Shown: positions 8,897-18,227 of the stretch, piece by piece
Layout of the letters: each line of letters opens with the position of its first letter
How positions within the stretch are numbered: the stretch's first letter is position 1
NCBI RefSeq assembly: GCF_001913155.1
Contig: NZ_CP018760.1
Coordinates: 1,984,001-2,048,000 of the forward strand
Length of the DNA: 64,000 nucleotides
Direction: 5' to 3'
Origin: Maribacter hydrothermalis
GTDB lineage: Bacteria; Bacteroidota; Bacteroidia; Flavobacteriales; Flavobacteriaceae
Translations under genes and position numbers: made by a program
The notes under the pieces: generated by a model
The model's database searches: none
What the model saw: only the letters and a program-made list of their open reading frames with translations
Told to the model about the DNA's origin: nothing

Positions 8897-9929
8897 AGAA
8901 CATTTACTGCCTACGCAGAGCACTATACGTGAAGCGCTTATTAAATTACAAGATTTAGCAAAAGATGCCATATTGTTTGTTGTTGACAAAGACGATAAAC
9001 TTTTAGGGTCACTAACCGATGGCGATATTAGAAGGGGGTTAATAAATGGCGTTGAGGTATCCTGTATAGTCAATAAAATTATTCAACCAAATCCCAAATT
9101 TATAAGGAAGGGAGAGAAAAATCTTGAAAAAATTATAGAATATCGCGAAGGAAATTATAGAATACTTCCTGTTTTAGATAACGACAACACTGTTGTAAAT
9201 GTTATTAATTTTAGGCTTATTCGCTCTTATTTACCTGTAGATGCTGTAATAATGGCAGGGGGAAAAGGAACAAGATTACGGCCACTAACCGAGAATACAC
9301 CAAAACCATTATTAAAAGTTGGGGATAAACCCATTATGGAGCATAATTTAGATAGGCTTGCTCTTTATGGGATTGATGATTTTTGGATTTCTGTAAAATA
9401 TTTAGGTGAACAAATAGAAGATTATTTTGGGGATGGTAACAATAAAAGTATTAACCTAAGGTATGTTTGGGAAGACAAACCACTTGGTACCATTGGTGCG
9501 GTTTCGACAATCAATAATTTTACACATGATTATGTTTTATTGACCAATTCCGACCTTTTAACTAATTTGGATTACGAACATTTCTTCTTGGATTTTAAAA
9601 AGACCGATGCTGACTTAGCGGTTGTTACCATACCTTATCAGGTTAATATTCCCTATGCGGTTTTAGAGACTAGTAACGGCCATGTAGTTAATTTTAAAGA
9701 AAAACCTACGTATACTTATTACTCAAACGGGGGTATCTATCTTATAAAAAAGTCGGCGCTGGATTATTTGCCAAAAGATGATTTTTTCAATGCAACCGAC
9801 CTTATGGAAAAGTTAATTGAAGAAGGAAAAAAGGTAGTTTCCTATCCTTTATCTGGTTATTGGTTAGATATTGGAAAACATGAAGATTTTGAAAAAGCAC
9901 AGCGCGATTTACAACAAATAAAATTTTAG
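8883..9929 (+). CDS. ptmE: CBS-domain sugar-1-phosphate nucleotidyltransferase (PtmE-like)
   Basis: In C. jejuni PtmE is a glucosamine-1-phosphate guanylyltransferase feeding GDP-GlcNAc into legionaminate synthesis; the same role is inferred here. The 348-residue protein carries an N-terminal CBS-domain pair (about residues 10-115, with GSLTDGDIRRGL at 42-53) followed by a nucleotidyltransferase domain opening VIMAGGKGTRLRPLT at 122-136, with the NSDLLTNLDYE metal site later. The start is TTG at 8883, which gives the family-type N-terminus (MRNFREHLL) and overlaps legG by 14 bp. The fused CBS pair may sense a nucleotide. Confidence 0.85.
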   Translation: MRNFREHLLPTQSTIREALIKLQDLAKDAILFVVDKDDKLLGSLTDGDIRRGLINGVEVSCIVNKIIQPNPKFIRKGEKNLEKIIEYREGNYRILPVLDNDNTVVNVINFRLIRSYLPVDAVIMAGGKGTRLRPLTENTPKPLLKVGDKPIMEHNLDRLALYGIDDFWISVKYLGEQIEDYFGDGNNKSINLRYVWEDKPLGTIGAVSTINNFTHDYVLLTNSDLLTNLDYEHFFLDFKKTDADLAVVTIPYQVNIPYAVLETSNGHVVNFKEKPTYTYYSNGGIYLIKKSALDYLPKDDFFNATDLMEKLIEEGKKVVSYPLSGYWLDIGKHEDFEKAQRDLQQIKF

Positions 9930-10646
9930 ATGAACATATTAATTACATTGTGTGGTAGAGGTGGCTCTAAGGGAATACCTGGTAAGAATATAAAAATACT
10001 GAACGGTAAGCCGTTATTGGCCTACTCAATTAAACACGCCAAAGAGTTCGCTAATGCCCACTCCAATGTAGATATTTTGCTTTCTACCGATGACATAGAA
10101 ATTAAAGAAGTTGCCTCTTCATTTGGTTTAGATACTGACTATGTAAGACCAGATTATTTGGCCAATGATACCGTTGGTAAAATTGATGTTTTAAAAGATG
10201 CAATAAAATTTCAAGAAAACAAAAATCAAAAAGAATACGATATACTTTTGGACCTTGATATTACATCGCCATTAAGAACTCAGAACGATTTAAATGAAGG
10301 TCTCAATAAGCTTTTGGCAGATGATAAGGCAATTAATCTATTCTCGGTTTCCAAACCTCATAAGAACCCTTACTTCAACGTTGTAGAAGACGCGGATAAT
10401 GGCTATTGTAAATTAGTATGCCCCAGTGAAACAAGGTCTAGACAAACAGCACCACAGGTATTTGATATGAATGCTTCTTTTTATTTTTATCGAAGAACCT
10501 TTTTTGAAAATGGTTGTAAATCAGCAATCACAGAAAGAAGCTTATATTATGTAATGGATCATATATGTTTTGATTTAGACGAGCCATTAGATTTTGATAT
10601 GATGGAATATCTTTTAGCAAACAACAAATTAGGAATGACCTTATGA
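9930..10646 (+). CDS. legF: CMP-N,N'-diacetyllegionaminic acid synthase
   Basis: Activates the nonulosonic acid with CTP to the CMP-sugar used by the transferase. The 238-residue protein is of the acylneuraminate cytidylyltransferase family: CGRGGSKGIPGKNIK at residues 8-22, STDDIEIKEVA, the DLDITSPLR segment with metal-binding acidic residues, and a basic RSRQTAPQ stretch. Length is typical of NeuA/PtmB without an esterase domain. It abuts ptmE with no gap and overlaps the next gene by 4 bp (ATGA). The legionaminate rather than sialate assignment rests on the neighbours. Confidence 0.88.
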   Translation: MNILITLCGRGGSKGIPGKNIKILNGKPLLAYSIKHAKEFANAHSNVDILLSTDDIEIKEVASSFGLDTDYVRPDYLANDTVGKIDVLKDAIKFQENKNQKEYDILLDLDITSPLRTQNDLNEGLNKLLADDKAINLFSVSKPHKNPYFNVVEDADNGYCKLVCPSETRSRQTAPQVFDMNASFYFYRRTFFENGCKSAITERSLYYVMDHICFDLDEPLDFDMMEYLLANNKLGMTL

Positions 10647-11554
10647 AGGTATTGATTGTTGGTCTTGGTTCTATAGCTTCAAAACATATTGCAGCTTTAA
10701 AGAATATTGATCCAAAGGTTGAATTTTACGCAATGCGGTCTTCCTTAAATGCAGATTCTAAAGAGGGGATTACTAATGTGTTTTCTTTTGAGGACTTAAA
10801 TGATATAGAATTAGATTTCGCAATTATATCTAACCCTACATCAGCTCATAAAGAAACCATAGAACGTTTAATTCCTAAGAAAATACCGTTATTCATAGAA
10901 AAACCACTTTTTTCTTCATTAGAGAATGAAGCCGTACTACAAAAAATTGAAAACAATAATATACCTACCTATGTGGCGTGCAACCTTAGATTTTTAGATT
11001 GTTTAAAGTTTGCAAAGAAACATATACAAGGTAAAAGGATCAATGAGGTAAATGTATATTGTGGATCGTATTTACCAGATTGGAGGCCTGGCATTGATTA
11101 TAAAACTACATACAGTGCTAATAAAAAATTAGGTGGAGGTGTGCATATCGATTTAATTCATGAAATAGATTATGCCTATTGGCTGTTTGGTAAGCCACAA
11201 GAAGTAAATAAGGTTTTTTCAAGTAAATCTTCTTTGAATATTGATGCTTATGATTATGCAAACTATATGTTAGCATACCCAACATTTAACGCTAACATAA
11301 TTCTTAATTATTTTCGAAGAGACCCGAAAAGAACGCTTGAGATTGTTTGTGATGATCAAACGTTAAAAGTCGATATTTTAAAAAATACAGTTTATCAAAA
11401 TCAAGAAATTATTTACAGCTCCGAAAAAACAATAATTGATACCTATGAAGATCAATTACGATTTTTTATTGATGAAGTAATTGCCAAAGGAAATAAATTT
11501 AACACAGCAAATGAAGCTTACCAAATATTAAAAATATGCTTACAGAACGATTAA
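10643..11554 (+). CDS. ptmF: Gfo/Idh/MocA-family oxidoreductase (PtmF-like)
   Basis: NAD(P)-dependent sugar oxidoreductase by fold: GLGSIASKH at residues 7-15 (dinucleotide loop), SNPTSAHKE at 63-71, the EKP motif at 86-88 with its conserved Lys, and [14 protein letters not shown] with the late catalytic His pair. Length is 303 residues. It occupies the place of C. jejuni ptmF, between ptmE/legF and ptmA, where PtmF and PtmA are thought to help supply glucosamine phosphate for the GDP pathway. The exact reaction is not shown by sequence. It overlaps ptmA by 19 bp. Confidence 0.72.
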   Translation: MKVLIVGLGSIASKHIAALKNIDPKVEFYAMRSSLNADSKEGITNVFSFEDLNDIELDFAIISNPTSAHKETIERLIPKKIPLFIEKPLFSSLENEAVLQKIENNNIPTYVACNLRFLDCLKFAKKHIQGKRINEVNVYCGSYLPDWRPGIDYKTTYSANKKLGGGVHIDLIHEIDYAYWLFGKPQEVNKVFSSKSSLNIDAYDYANYMLAYPTFNANIILNYFRRDPKRTLEIVCDDQTLKVDILKNTVYQNQEIIYSSEKTIIDTYEDQLRFFIDEVIAKGNKFNTANEAYQILKICLQND

Positions 11555-12282
11555 AAGACAAGGTAATAATTGTTACGGGTGGTAGTGGTTTAATCGGCAA
11601 GCCTACATTAGATCATTTAAAGAACAGCCAAGCTATTGTTATAAACGCAGACATTAATGCCGATACAAATATCGATAATGGTGACTACAAGTGCGATGTC
11701 ACTTCTGAAGAATCTATACAGCAATTAGTTGCCCAAGTATACGCAAAGTACGGCAGAATAGATGGTTTGGTAAATAATGCATATCCACGAACTAAAGATT
11801 GGGGTAATAAGTTTGAAGATGTACCATTAGAGTCATGGCGAAAGAATGTAGACATGCAAATGAATAGCGTGTTTTACCTATGTCAGTGTGTTTTAAAAAT
11901 TATGAAAGAACAAGGTTCGGGATCTATCGTTAATATAGCATCAATATATGGTGTTGTTGGTAATGATTTTACCATTTATGAAGGATATGGGGGCACTTCT
12001 CCTGCAGCATATTCGGCAATAAAAGGGGGCATCATTAATTTTAGCAAGTATTTAGCATCTTATTATGGTAAATACAATATTAGAGTAAATTGTGTTTCGC
12101 CAGGCGGAATTAAAGATGCGCAACATCCTTCGTTTATAGAGCGGTATGAAGATAAATCGCCATTGAAAAGGTTAGGACGGCCAGAAGAAATAGCTCCTGT
12201 AATTACTTTTTTATTATCAGAAGAGGCTTCATTTATTACTGGACATAACCTAATGGTAGATGGTGGCTGGACCGCTATATAA
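11536..12282 (+). CDS. ptmA: SDR oxidoreductase (PtmA-like)
   Basis: Classical short-chain dehydrogenase of 248 residues with [10 protein letters not shown] at 14-23, the NNAY strand at 80-83, and catalytic S136, Y159 and K163 in order, ending in the usual MVDGGWTAI. It is the last gene of the legionaminate module, in the same position as C. jejuni ptmA. A role in making the amino-sugar precursor, together with the preceding PtmF-like protein, is inferred from that parallel. A short inverted repeat (ACCTC at 12296-12300, GAGGT at 12304-12308) lies just after it and may mark a weak transcript end. Confidence 0.75.
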   Translation: MLTERLKDKVIIVTGGSGLIGKPTLDHLKNSQAIVINADINADTNIDNGDYKCDVTSEESIQQLVAQVYAKYGRIDGLVNNAYPRTKDWGNKFEDVPLESWRKNVDMQMNSVFYLCQCVLKIMKEQGSGSIVNIASIYGVVGNDFTIYEGYGGTSPAAYSAIKGGIINFSKYLASYYGKYNIRVNCVSPGGIKDAQHPSFIERYEDKSPLKRLGRPEEIAPVITFLLSEEASFITGHNLMVDGGWTAI

Positions 12283-12324
12283 TATTTAGCATTTCACCTC
12301 GTTGAGGTAGTATATATCTTACCT

Positions 12325-13644
12325 ATGAAAATTAGCGTTTTTTCAATTTTAATTGTCGTTTTAATACTATTTCAAAGTTGTAAAACTGATGATACCATAG
12401 AAGAAACAGTAGAAATATGCCCAAGAAATGTGGAGGTAGGCTTAGAGGCTTTAACTTCTAATAGTGCTACTATTAAATGGTTAGAGACCCAAGGTTTTGC
12501 CTCAAATTATGAATATGGCGAGAAAGGCTTTACGTTGGGCACAGGTATTAAAGGAAATACTTCTGACGAGAATGTTACCCTAGTTGGTTTAAAACCAGAT
12601 ACAGAATATGACTTTTACCTGCAATCTATTTGTACTGCTGAGATTATAGGAGAATTTATCACCAATCCGTACACATTTACCACGTTAACATGTTATGAGT
12701 TATATTCTGAGAATTTAGGATTTAAAGGTTATGTAGAAAATGGTGATTTTAATGCTTTTTGGTTACCGAAGAGAACAGCAGATGAATGGCAAGTTGCGAT
12801 GGCAATAAATGGAACAACTAACCCCACTGAATCACAAATTTATACGGTAGAAAGTAATACTGGCAATTTTAATTTTCCAGATATTGAACCAAATGTTGAG
12901 TATATTTTTTTTGTTAGGGGAAAATGTAACAATGCTTATGGTGATTGGGTTACAAAAAATATAAATACCGGTGATGAAAATTTAACATCACCCTGTATTG
13001 CAAATGCAACAATCGTTGATAATGATGGTTATTATATTAATTTTTCTGTGAATAGTCAGTCAAATTATTTTGTAGAAATTTTAGAGGAAAATACAGAAAA
13101 GGGTAGTGGTTTACTATTTGAAATAGAAAAAAATTCTTCATTTAATATTGAGAAACGGACTTTTCATAATGAATATTCTGAATATATAAAGGCAGATACT
13201 AATTATGATATTTTTGTTCGTGTAGCCTGTGGTTCTTCTTTTTCAGAATACTCAAAGGTCTTAACTTATCGTTCGCCGTTTGCAAATGTTGTGTTCTTTG
13301 CTGAAAGCACCATTAAGGATGATCAACTACTATTAAGCTGGTACGACTTCCGTTACGGTTTCAATTATGAATATTGTCAATCTTACGATCAAGTAACTTA
13401 TGAAATTGAATATGGCCTACAGGATTTTATAGAAGGTGAAGGAGTTTTGATTGAAACAGAAGCGGTATCTACCGGAAGTAGTTTCATATATAACTTACCC
13501 TTAAATATTTTAGAATCTGGCAGTACCTATGAGTTTTCTATACGTTCGGTTGTTAATGGCAATAGTAGAAGTAGTTGGAACTCTTTAAATAGCGGAGCCT
13601 GTAATCAATCTAATATCGGACGATTTGTTTTTACAGCACCGTAG
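12325..13644 (+). CDS. lipoprotein with fibronectin type III-like repeats
   Basis: A 439-residue exported lipoprotein: hydrophobic signal at residues 3-16 and lipobox LFQSC with Cys19. The mature part contains several FN3-like modules recognisable by the pattern S-A-T-I-K-W ... LKPDTEYDFYL ... (about 37-118), a second at about 125-215 ending NVEYIFFVRGKC, and further ones to the C-terminus (YEFSIRSV). Cysteines recur near module ends. No catalytic domain is seen. It lies between ptmA and the glycan assembly genes, which is unusual for such a protein; it might bind or anchor the polysaccharide at the surface, but this is a guess. Confidence 0.7.
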   Translation: MKISVFSILIVVLILFQSCKTDDTIEETVEICPRNVEVGLEALTSNSATIKWLETQGFASNYEYGEKGFTLGTGIKGNTSDENVTLVGLKPDTEYDFYLQSICTAEIIGEFITNPYTFTTLTCYELYSENLGFKGYVENGDFNAFWLPKRTADEWQVAMAINGTTNPTESQIYTVESNTGNFNFPDIEPNVEYIFFVRGKCNNAYGDWVTKNINTGDENLTSPCIANATIVDNDGYYINFSVNSQSNYFVEILEENTEKGSGLLFEIEKNSSFNIEKRTFHNEYSEYIKADTNYDIFVRVACGSSFSEYSKVLTYRSPFANVVFFAESTIKDDQLLLSWYDFRYGFNYEYCQSYDQVTYEIEYGLQDFIEGEGVLIETEAVSTGSSFIYNLPLNILESGSTYEFSIRSVVNGNSRSSWNSLNSGACNQSNIGRFVFTAP

Positions 13645-13704
13645 AATTGTTGATTGTAGTTTTGGTTTCAGTATTTTTACGGAAACATTCAATATTTTTT
13701 ATAA

Positions 13705-14286
13705 TTGGAGCCTTCTAAAAAACAGTTGAAATATAGTATACTTCCAATTATTTTGGTGTTGCTACTTTTTTTTCAAATTAGAAAAAGAAATGAGCAGATA
13801 GAGCAGCGTAATAATAAACAAGAGGCAATTAATAGCTCAAATAGTGTCTATGCTAAACTTTTAAATCAACGTAGTATATATAGAGATAGTGTTTATAGCA
13901 TATATATAGCTGTAATTAATGATAGTGCAGAACTCATATTTCTTAAACGAGATACATTGAATAACATACAGCGCCAAAGCAAGTTTTTTGTGCATCTGTA
14001 CCCTAAGGATAAAAAAGATTTGTTGGGAAAAACTAATCTTAATGCTATCGATTTTAAAAGTAATTTTTCCTCATTTACAATTAATGGTCGATTATTTAAC
14101 GTTGCACATACAAAATTACCAGATTACGATATAGAAAAACTTAACTTAGGCCAGTATGGGTTTAACGGTAATAATGATGTAAATTATAAAATATCCCATT
14201 TAATAGATGGTGAAAAAGTTGCTACTATTTTAAAAGAAAATAAGGAAACCATCGAAAATTTTAAAGAAATCGATAAATCATTCTGA
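13705..14286 (+). CDS. membrane-anchored protein of unknown function
   Basis: I do not recognise this family. The 193-residue product has a short basic N-terminus, one membrane segment at about 11-24 (ILPIILVLLLFF) and then a basic, Gln-rich stretch (RKRNEQIEQRNNKQ) leading into a soluble, probably periplasmic domain of about 150 residues with no known motif. The start is TTG at 13705; no ATG is available nearby. It lies 9 bp before an acyltransferase gene and inside the polysaccharide locus, so a part in glycan assembly or modification is possible. Confidence 0.5.
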   Translation: MEPSKKQLKYSILPIILVLLLFFQIRKRNEQIEQRNNKQEAINSSNSVYAKLLNQRSIYRDSVYSIYIAVINDSAELIFLKRDTLNNIQRQSKFFVHLYPKDKKDLLGKTNLNAIDFKSNFSSFTINGRLFNVAHTKLPDYDIEKLNLGQYGFNGNNDVNYKISHLIDGEKVATILKENKETIENFKEIDKSF

Positions 14287-14295
14287 TAGATTAAT

Positions 14296-14844
14296 ATGAC
14301 CGGGTTACTAAAGAAAATAAAATTTGATAATAAAGCAGACCGCCTAGGTCCAGATTGTCCTTTTACACATTGGAAATTATATTTCAAAAAATCGATGCAA
14401 AAAATCTGTCACAAAAAATTTGAGCGTTTTGGTAAGGATGCAGAATTTAGGCCTTATGCATATGCAATAAATTGTTCGAAAATTAGCATTGGCAATCAAG
14501 TAGTTATAAGACCTGGTAGTATGTTATTTGCAGATATTAGAGACCCCAATAAAGGCAGAATTATAATTGAAGATAGGGTTTTAGTTGGTTCTGGCGTGCA
14601 CATCTATGTTTCAAATCACAAGTTTGGAGAATTTAATACACCAATAATAGATCAAGGGCATTTTGACGCTTTTGATACCATAATTAAAACAGGAGCGTGG
14701 ATTGGTGCGAATAGTATTTTATTACCAGGAATTACCGTAGGAAAGAATAGTATTGTAGGGGCTGGTAGTATTGTTACTAAAGACGTACCAGACAATACAG
14801 TAGTAGCAGGTAACCCAGCTAGAATTTTAAAGACCTTGTCTTGA
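14296..14844 (+). CDS. hexapeptide-repeat acyltransferase
   Basis: Predicted O-acetyltransferase of the LbH_MAT/WbbJ type, which would decorate a polysaccharide sugar. The 182-residue protein has an N-terminal helical part and a left-handed beta-helix from about residue 55 to 175, with repeats such as [25 protein letters not shown] and [30 protein letters not shown]; the catalytic His is likely that of YVSNHKFGE near 112. Length fits the family. It overlaps the flippase gene that follows by 4 bp (TTGA). Confidence 0.82.
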   Translation: MTGLLKKIKFDNKADRLGPDCPFTHWKLYFKKSMQKICHKKFERFGKDAEFRPYAYAINCSKISIGNQVVIRPGSMLFADIRDPNKGRIIIEDRVLVGSGVHIYVSNHKFGEFNTPIIDQGHFDAFDTIIKTGAWIGANSILLPGITVGKNSIVGAGSIVTKDVPDNTVVAGNPARILKTLS

Positions 14845-16082
14845 GAAATAGTATAGAAAGTGTTTTAACACGGGGTATATCCATTCTCTCTAAGTTTCTT
14901 CTTTTAGGGTATTTGGCGAAAATACTATCCTTAGAAGATTATGGTAGTTTTCAGCTTATCAGTTATTTTATTATGATTTCAACGACCATTTTTGGACTAG
15001 AATATTATAATATTAGCAATAGAAATATTGTTAAGGCAGAAAATAAAGATGAGGTTTATATAGACCATTTACGCTTCTTTTACACACTTTCACCACTTAT
15101 TTTTATTGTACAAATTTTAGTGTTTTTATCACTTTTTCCAAGTGAACTTATTACGATTAGCAATATTTTGCTCATTTTAATTATTGGAATTCTGGACTAT
15201 TTTTCTCAAGAGGCATATCGCTACCTAATGATTAATAAATTATATAGAAAAGGTAATGTTCAGCTAATTTATAAAAGTGGGTTTTTTATCCTCCTTATCC
15301 TTTTGTACGAATTTTTCTTTTCAGATATCGATTTTAAAGTGTTGCTGCAAATACTTTTACTGTCCTATGTTTTATTATTTTTAGTTGTGTATAAAGTGTT
15401 TTCAAAACATCTTTTCCAATTTACATTTAGTCATTTTAAGTTTCTTAATTACATTGAATTAAAGAAGACATTATCTGTTTTAACACCATTTCTTTTACTT
15501 ATCTTTTTTCTAAAAGGGATTGAGTTTGTCGACAAATTTTTAATTGGAAAACAAGTAGGACTTGAAAAAACAGGTATTTATTCTTTCCTTTTTTCAATGG
15601 CATCTGTTTTAGGGGTGTTTGTTATTAGCGGCTTCTATATAATTTACCTACCACAACTTATAGCTAATTTTAAAAGTGATAAAAATGGGTTTAAGAAAGT
15701 CTTCTTTAAATTTTCTTTGCTAACAATAATTTCAAGCATAGTAATAGCCATACTTATTGTACTTATAAGCCCTTATGTATTTGAAATTATTGACAAGAAA
15801 ATTATGTTAGCGCATATAGATGTTTTATACTTGCTTTTAATCGGGTTTGTTTTGCATAATACTTCGCTTATTCCACACGTATTTTTGTACGTTTGCCATG
15901 ATGAAGCTAAAATAAGTTTAATAATGGGCTTAGCTTTTATGGTTAATCTAGTTTTAAATTTATTTATGATTCCTAAATTAGGAATAATGGGTGCGGGCTA
16001 TAGTTTTGTAATTACTTATGTAGTAATTGTAGTGTTCAAAACCATAAGAGCAATAATAAAATGGAGAAGCGTAGTTGTTTAG
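14841..16082 (+). CDS. Wzx-type polysaccharide flippase
   Basis: Polytopic membrane protein of 413 residues with about 12 hydrophobic segments, starting [29 protein letters not shown], a hallmark opening of the polysaccharide transport/MATE-like flippases that move lipid-linked repeat units to the periplasm. A second family landmark is [21 protein letters not shown] near the middle. The start is TTG at 14841, overlapping the acyltransferase stop. It overlaps the next gene by 22 bp. As the only flippase inside the locus it is the likely translocator for the glycan built here. Confidence 0.85.
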   Translation: MRNSIESVLTRGISILSKFLLLGYLAKILSLEDYGSFQLISYFIMISTTIFGLEYYNISNRNIVKAENKDEVYIDHLRFFYTLSPLIFIVQILVFLSLFPSELITISNILLILIIGILDYFSQEAYRYLMINKLYRKGNVQLIYKSGFFILLILLYEFFFSDIDFKVLLQILLLSYVLLFLVVYKVFSKHLFQFTFSHFKFLNYIELKKTLSVLTPFLLLIFFLKGIEFVDKFLIGKQVGLEKTGIYSFLFSMASVLGVFVISGFYIIYLPQLIANFKSDKNGFKKVFFKFSLLTIISSIVIAILIVLISPYVFEIIDKKIMLAHIDVLYLLLIGFVLHNTSLIPHVFLYVCHDEAKISLIMGLAFMVNLVLNLFMIPKLGIMGAGYSFVITYVVIVVFKTIRAIIKWRSVVV

Positions 16083-17026
16083 TTGTTTTTGAGAGTTCTA
16101 TGGAAAGGCGGTACGCTCAAATGGCCGAAATACATGGTTTTACTTTGTATAATGTTGGGCTAATAAATGATTGGAAAAATAGTTTTATAGATAACTTAAA
16201 GACACGAATAAATTCAAAAGAGCTTCTTTATCAAAAAAGAGCTTTAATGATTCAATTTTTAAAGGATAACGATTTTAATAACATATTTCTTTCAAATGCC
16301 GAAGGCTATGTAAGTAAAAATTTTATTCCGTCTATACAAAAAGAGATTCCTAATGTTAAAGTAATAGCATTACAACATGGACTTTTTCCATTAAAGCATT
16401 CTGTTTTTAAAGAAATACCAAGAGACTTAATAAATACATTAGTTCATAAAGTTAAAGGCATATTTCCATTAGGGTCTGGTTTTGGAGGTATAATATTAGA
16501 TGAATACTATGTGTATTCAGAACGTGAAAAAGAGTTTTTAGTTTCTAAAAGAGGTTGGAGCCCTACTTCAGTTATTGTAGATATTAAGTTCATAAAACCA
16601 GAAATTTATCAGCAATATGTGGCGCTAAAAAAGGTTAAAAATTCAGATGAAGTAACGGCTGTTTTTTTATTACAAGGTCTTTTCATTGCAGGTCTATGTT
16701 CAGAAAAAAATGAAATGCAATTAATTGAAAGGACAATTAATTATTTGTCAAAAAAGTATACAAAGGTTTTAATAAAAGAGCACCCTGCTTGTGAAGGTAG
16801 ATTAAAGCAAATACTCCTTCCTGATAATGTTAGTGAAGCGTCTAATTTGTTTGAATCGTTTTCAAAAGCAAATGACGCTTACAGTTTCTTTTCTACTGCA
16901 TTAATAGACGCTAAAATTTTTAATTTAAAAACGGTTGGCATTAGTTCTAAGAGTATTAAAGTTGACAAAGAAATTTATGATAATTTTGATTTAAATATTG
17001 ATTTTGAAAAAGATATCGCTTCCTAA
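16061..17026 (+). CDS. candidate nonulosonate (sialyl/legionaminyl) transferase
   Basis: A soluble 321-residue protein, not confidently placed in a family. The order of motifs recalls the GT-B bacterial sialyl- and polysialyltransferases (GT38/GT52 type) and glycerophosphotransferases: ALQHGLFP at 103-110, an HP motif (KEHP, His241-Pro242), then a Ser/Thr motif (YSFFSTALIDA, 274-284) about 35 residues later, where CMP-sialyltransferases bind CMP. A clear D/E-D/E-G motif is not obvious. It sits between Wzx and Wzy-like genes downstream of a CMP-legionaminate pathway that otherwise lacks a transferase, which makes it the best candidate. It overlaps its two neighbours by 22 and 29 bp. Confidence 0.5.
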   Translation: MEKRSCLVVFESSMERRYAQMAEIHGFTLYNVGLINDWKNSFIDNLKTRINSKELLYQKRALMIQFLKDNDFNNIFLSNAEGYVSKNFIPSIQKEIPNVKVIALQHGLFPLKHSVFKEIPRDLINTLVHKVKGIFPLGSGFGGIILDEYYVYSEREKEFLVSKRGWSPTSVIVDIKFIKPEIYQQYVALKKVKNSDEVTAVFLLQGLFIAGLCSEKNEMQLIERTINYLSKKYTKVLIKEHPACEGRLKQILLPDNVSEASNLFESFSKANDAYSFFSTALIDAKIFNLKTVGISSKSIKVDKEIYDNFDLNIDFEKDIAS

Positions 17027-18227
17027 ATTAAGTGTTAGTTTACTTTTACTTTCACTTCCTCTTAATTTTATCGCTTTTAGTGGTTTAGGGAATGTCTATT
17101 CTTCAACTTTATTAATTTTCACCTTATTTCTGTTGCTTGTAAGTGTTCGCTTTAAAAGAATATTTTCTAAAAGTGATGTCTTACTAAGTGTTGTAATTTT
17201 TATATCACTACTTCTATTTACTATTCTCAATGTTTTGTTCGATGGAGGACATGGACTCAAAATGCAATTGATTTTTGCCGTAATTTATTTTCAAAGTTTT
17301 TTAGTTTTCATAATTTCCTATTATACGCTAGATAAAGTAAAATGGGATTATATATTTAAGCTTTATTTGTTTGTAGGACTATTGCTTTTTTTAAGAATGG
17401 CAATGGAAGAACCGCAAAATCTTTTCGGGTTTAGTGCCATTAGAGGGGAAAGAATTGAAGCAAATTTTGCTGGAGCCGTCAATAATTTTGCGTTACTAAT
17501 AGGTTTGTGTGTTATTATAAGTTTCTTTTATATAAAGAATAAAACACTTAAAATAATTTTTTCAATTGCTTCATTGTTTGTTTTAATTCTTACTATGTCC
17601 AGAGGAGCACTTTTAGGTACTATTATCACCTTTTTTTTGGTGGCTTTTTATGATACAGACTCTAAAACTTTAAAAAACTTGTTAAGAATTAGTGCGGCAA
17701 TATCGTTTATAGCCATAGTTGGGCTGTTTTATTTTGATAAAATAGACTTAGTTGTCACTACTGTTCAAGATCGTTTTTTGGGTGTTTTTAGTGGCGAGGC
17801 TAGTGTAAAACAGTTTTCTTCAGGTAGAGGTATAATTCTTTCTGATATTTATAATAACCACTTTGTTCATTCTAGTATTTTCGAATTTTTATTTGGGCAT
17901 GGCATGGGTAGTATTGAGTTTACTGTAAATGGTGCTCCCTATGAATCTTCACATAATATTTTTATGGATTTCGCCTATCGCAATGGGGTATTGTTTTTGT
18001 TATCCTATATGTTTTTCTTCCTTTATTTATTATACAAGTTTATTCAATATAGAAGTAAAGAAAATTTAGCTCTTTTCGGAATATTTGTTTTTTTACATTT
18101 TGAGCTTTTGGTAAACCCATATTTGTTTGCAGTCCAAATGGGGTGGATTTACTCCTTTTTTTTAGCGGGCTTTTTAATTAGATTAAAAGCTCAGCGTAAT
18201 AAAAATTTAGAAAGTTCAATATTATGA
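16998..18227 (+). CDS. O-antigen polymerase/ligase family membrane protein (Wzy-like)
   Basis: A 409-residue polytopic protein with about ten hydrophobic segments and a large periplasmic loop containing the Wzy_C/O-antigen ligase signature: SSGRGIILSDIYNNH and, after it, SSHNIFMDFAYRNGVLF. It could polymerise repeat units in the periplasm. The start is TTG at 16998, which overlaps the upstream gene by 29 bp; a second TTG two codons later is equally possible. It overlaps the next, related gene by 4 bp. Polymerase and ligase cannot be told apart from sequence. Confidence 0.75.
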   Translation: MILKKISLPKLSVSLLLLSLPLNFIAFSGLGNVYSSTLLIFTLFLLLVSVRFKRIFSKSDVLLSVVIFISLLLFTILNVLFDGGHGLKMQLIFAVIYFQSFLVFIISYYTLDKVKWDYIFKLYLFVGLLLFLRMAMEEPQNLFGFSAIRGERIEANFAGAVNNFALLIGLCVIISFFYIKNKTLKIIFSIASLFVLILTMSRGALLGTIITFFLVAFYDTDSKTLKNLLRISAAISFIAIVGLFYFDKIDLVVTTVQDRFLGVFSGEASVKQFSSGRGIILSDIYNNHFVHSSIFEFLFGHGMGSIEFTVNGAPYESSHNIFMDFAYRNGVLFLLSYMFFFLYLLYKFIQYRSKENLALFGIFVFLHFELLVNPYLFAVQMGWIYSFFLAGFLIRLKAQRNKNLESSIL

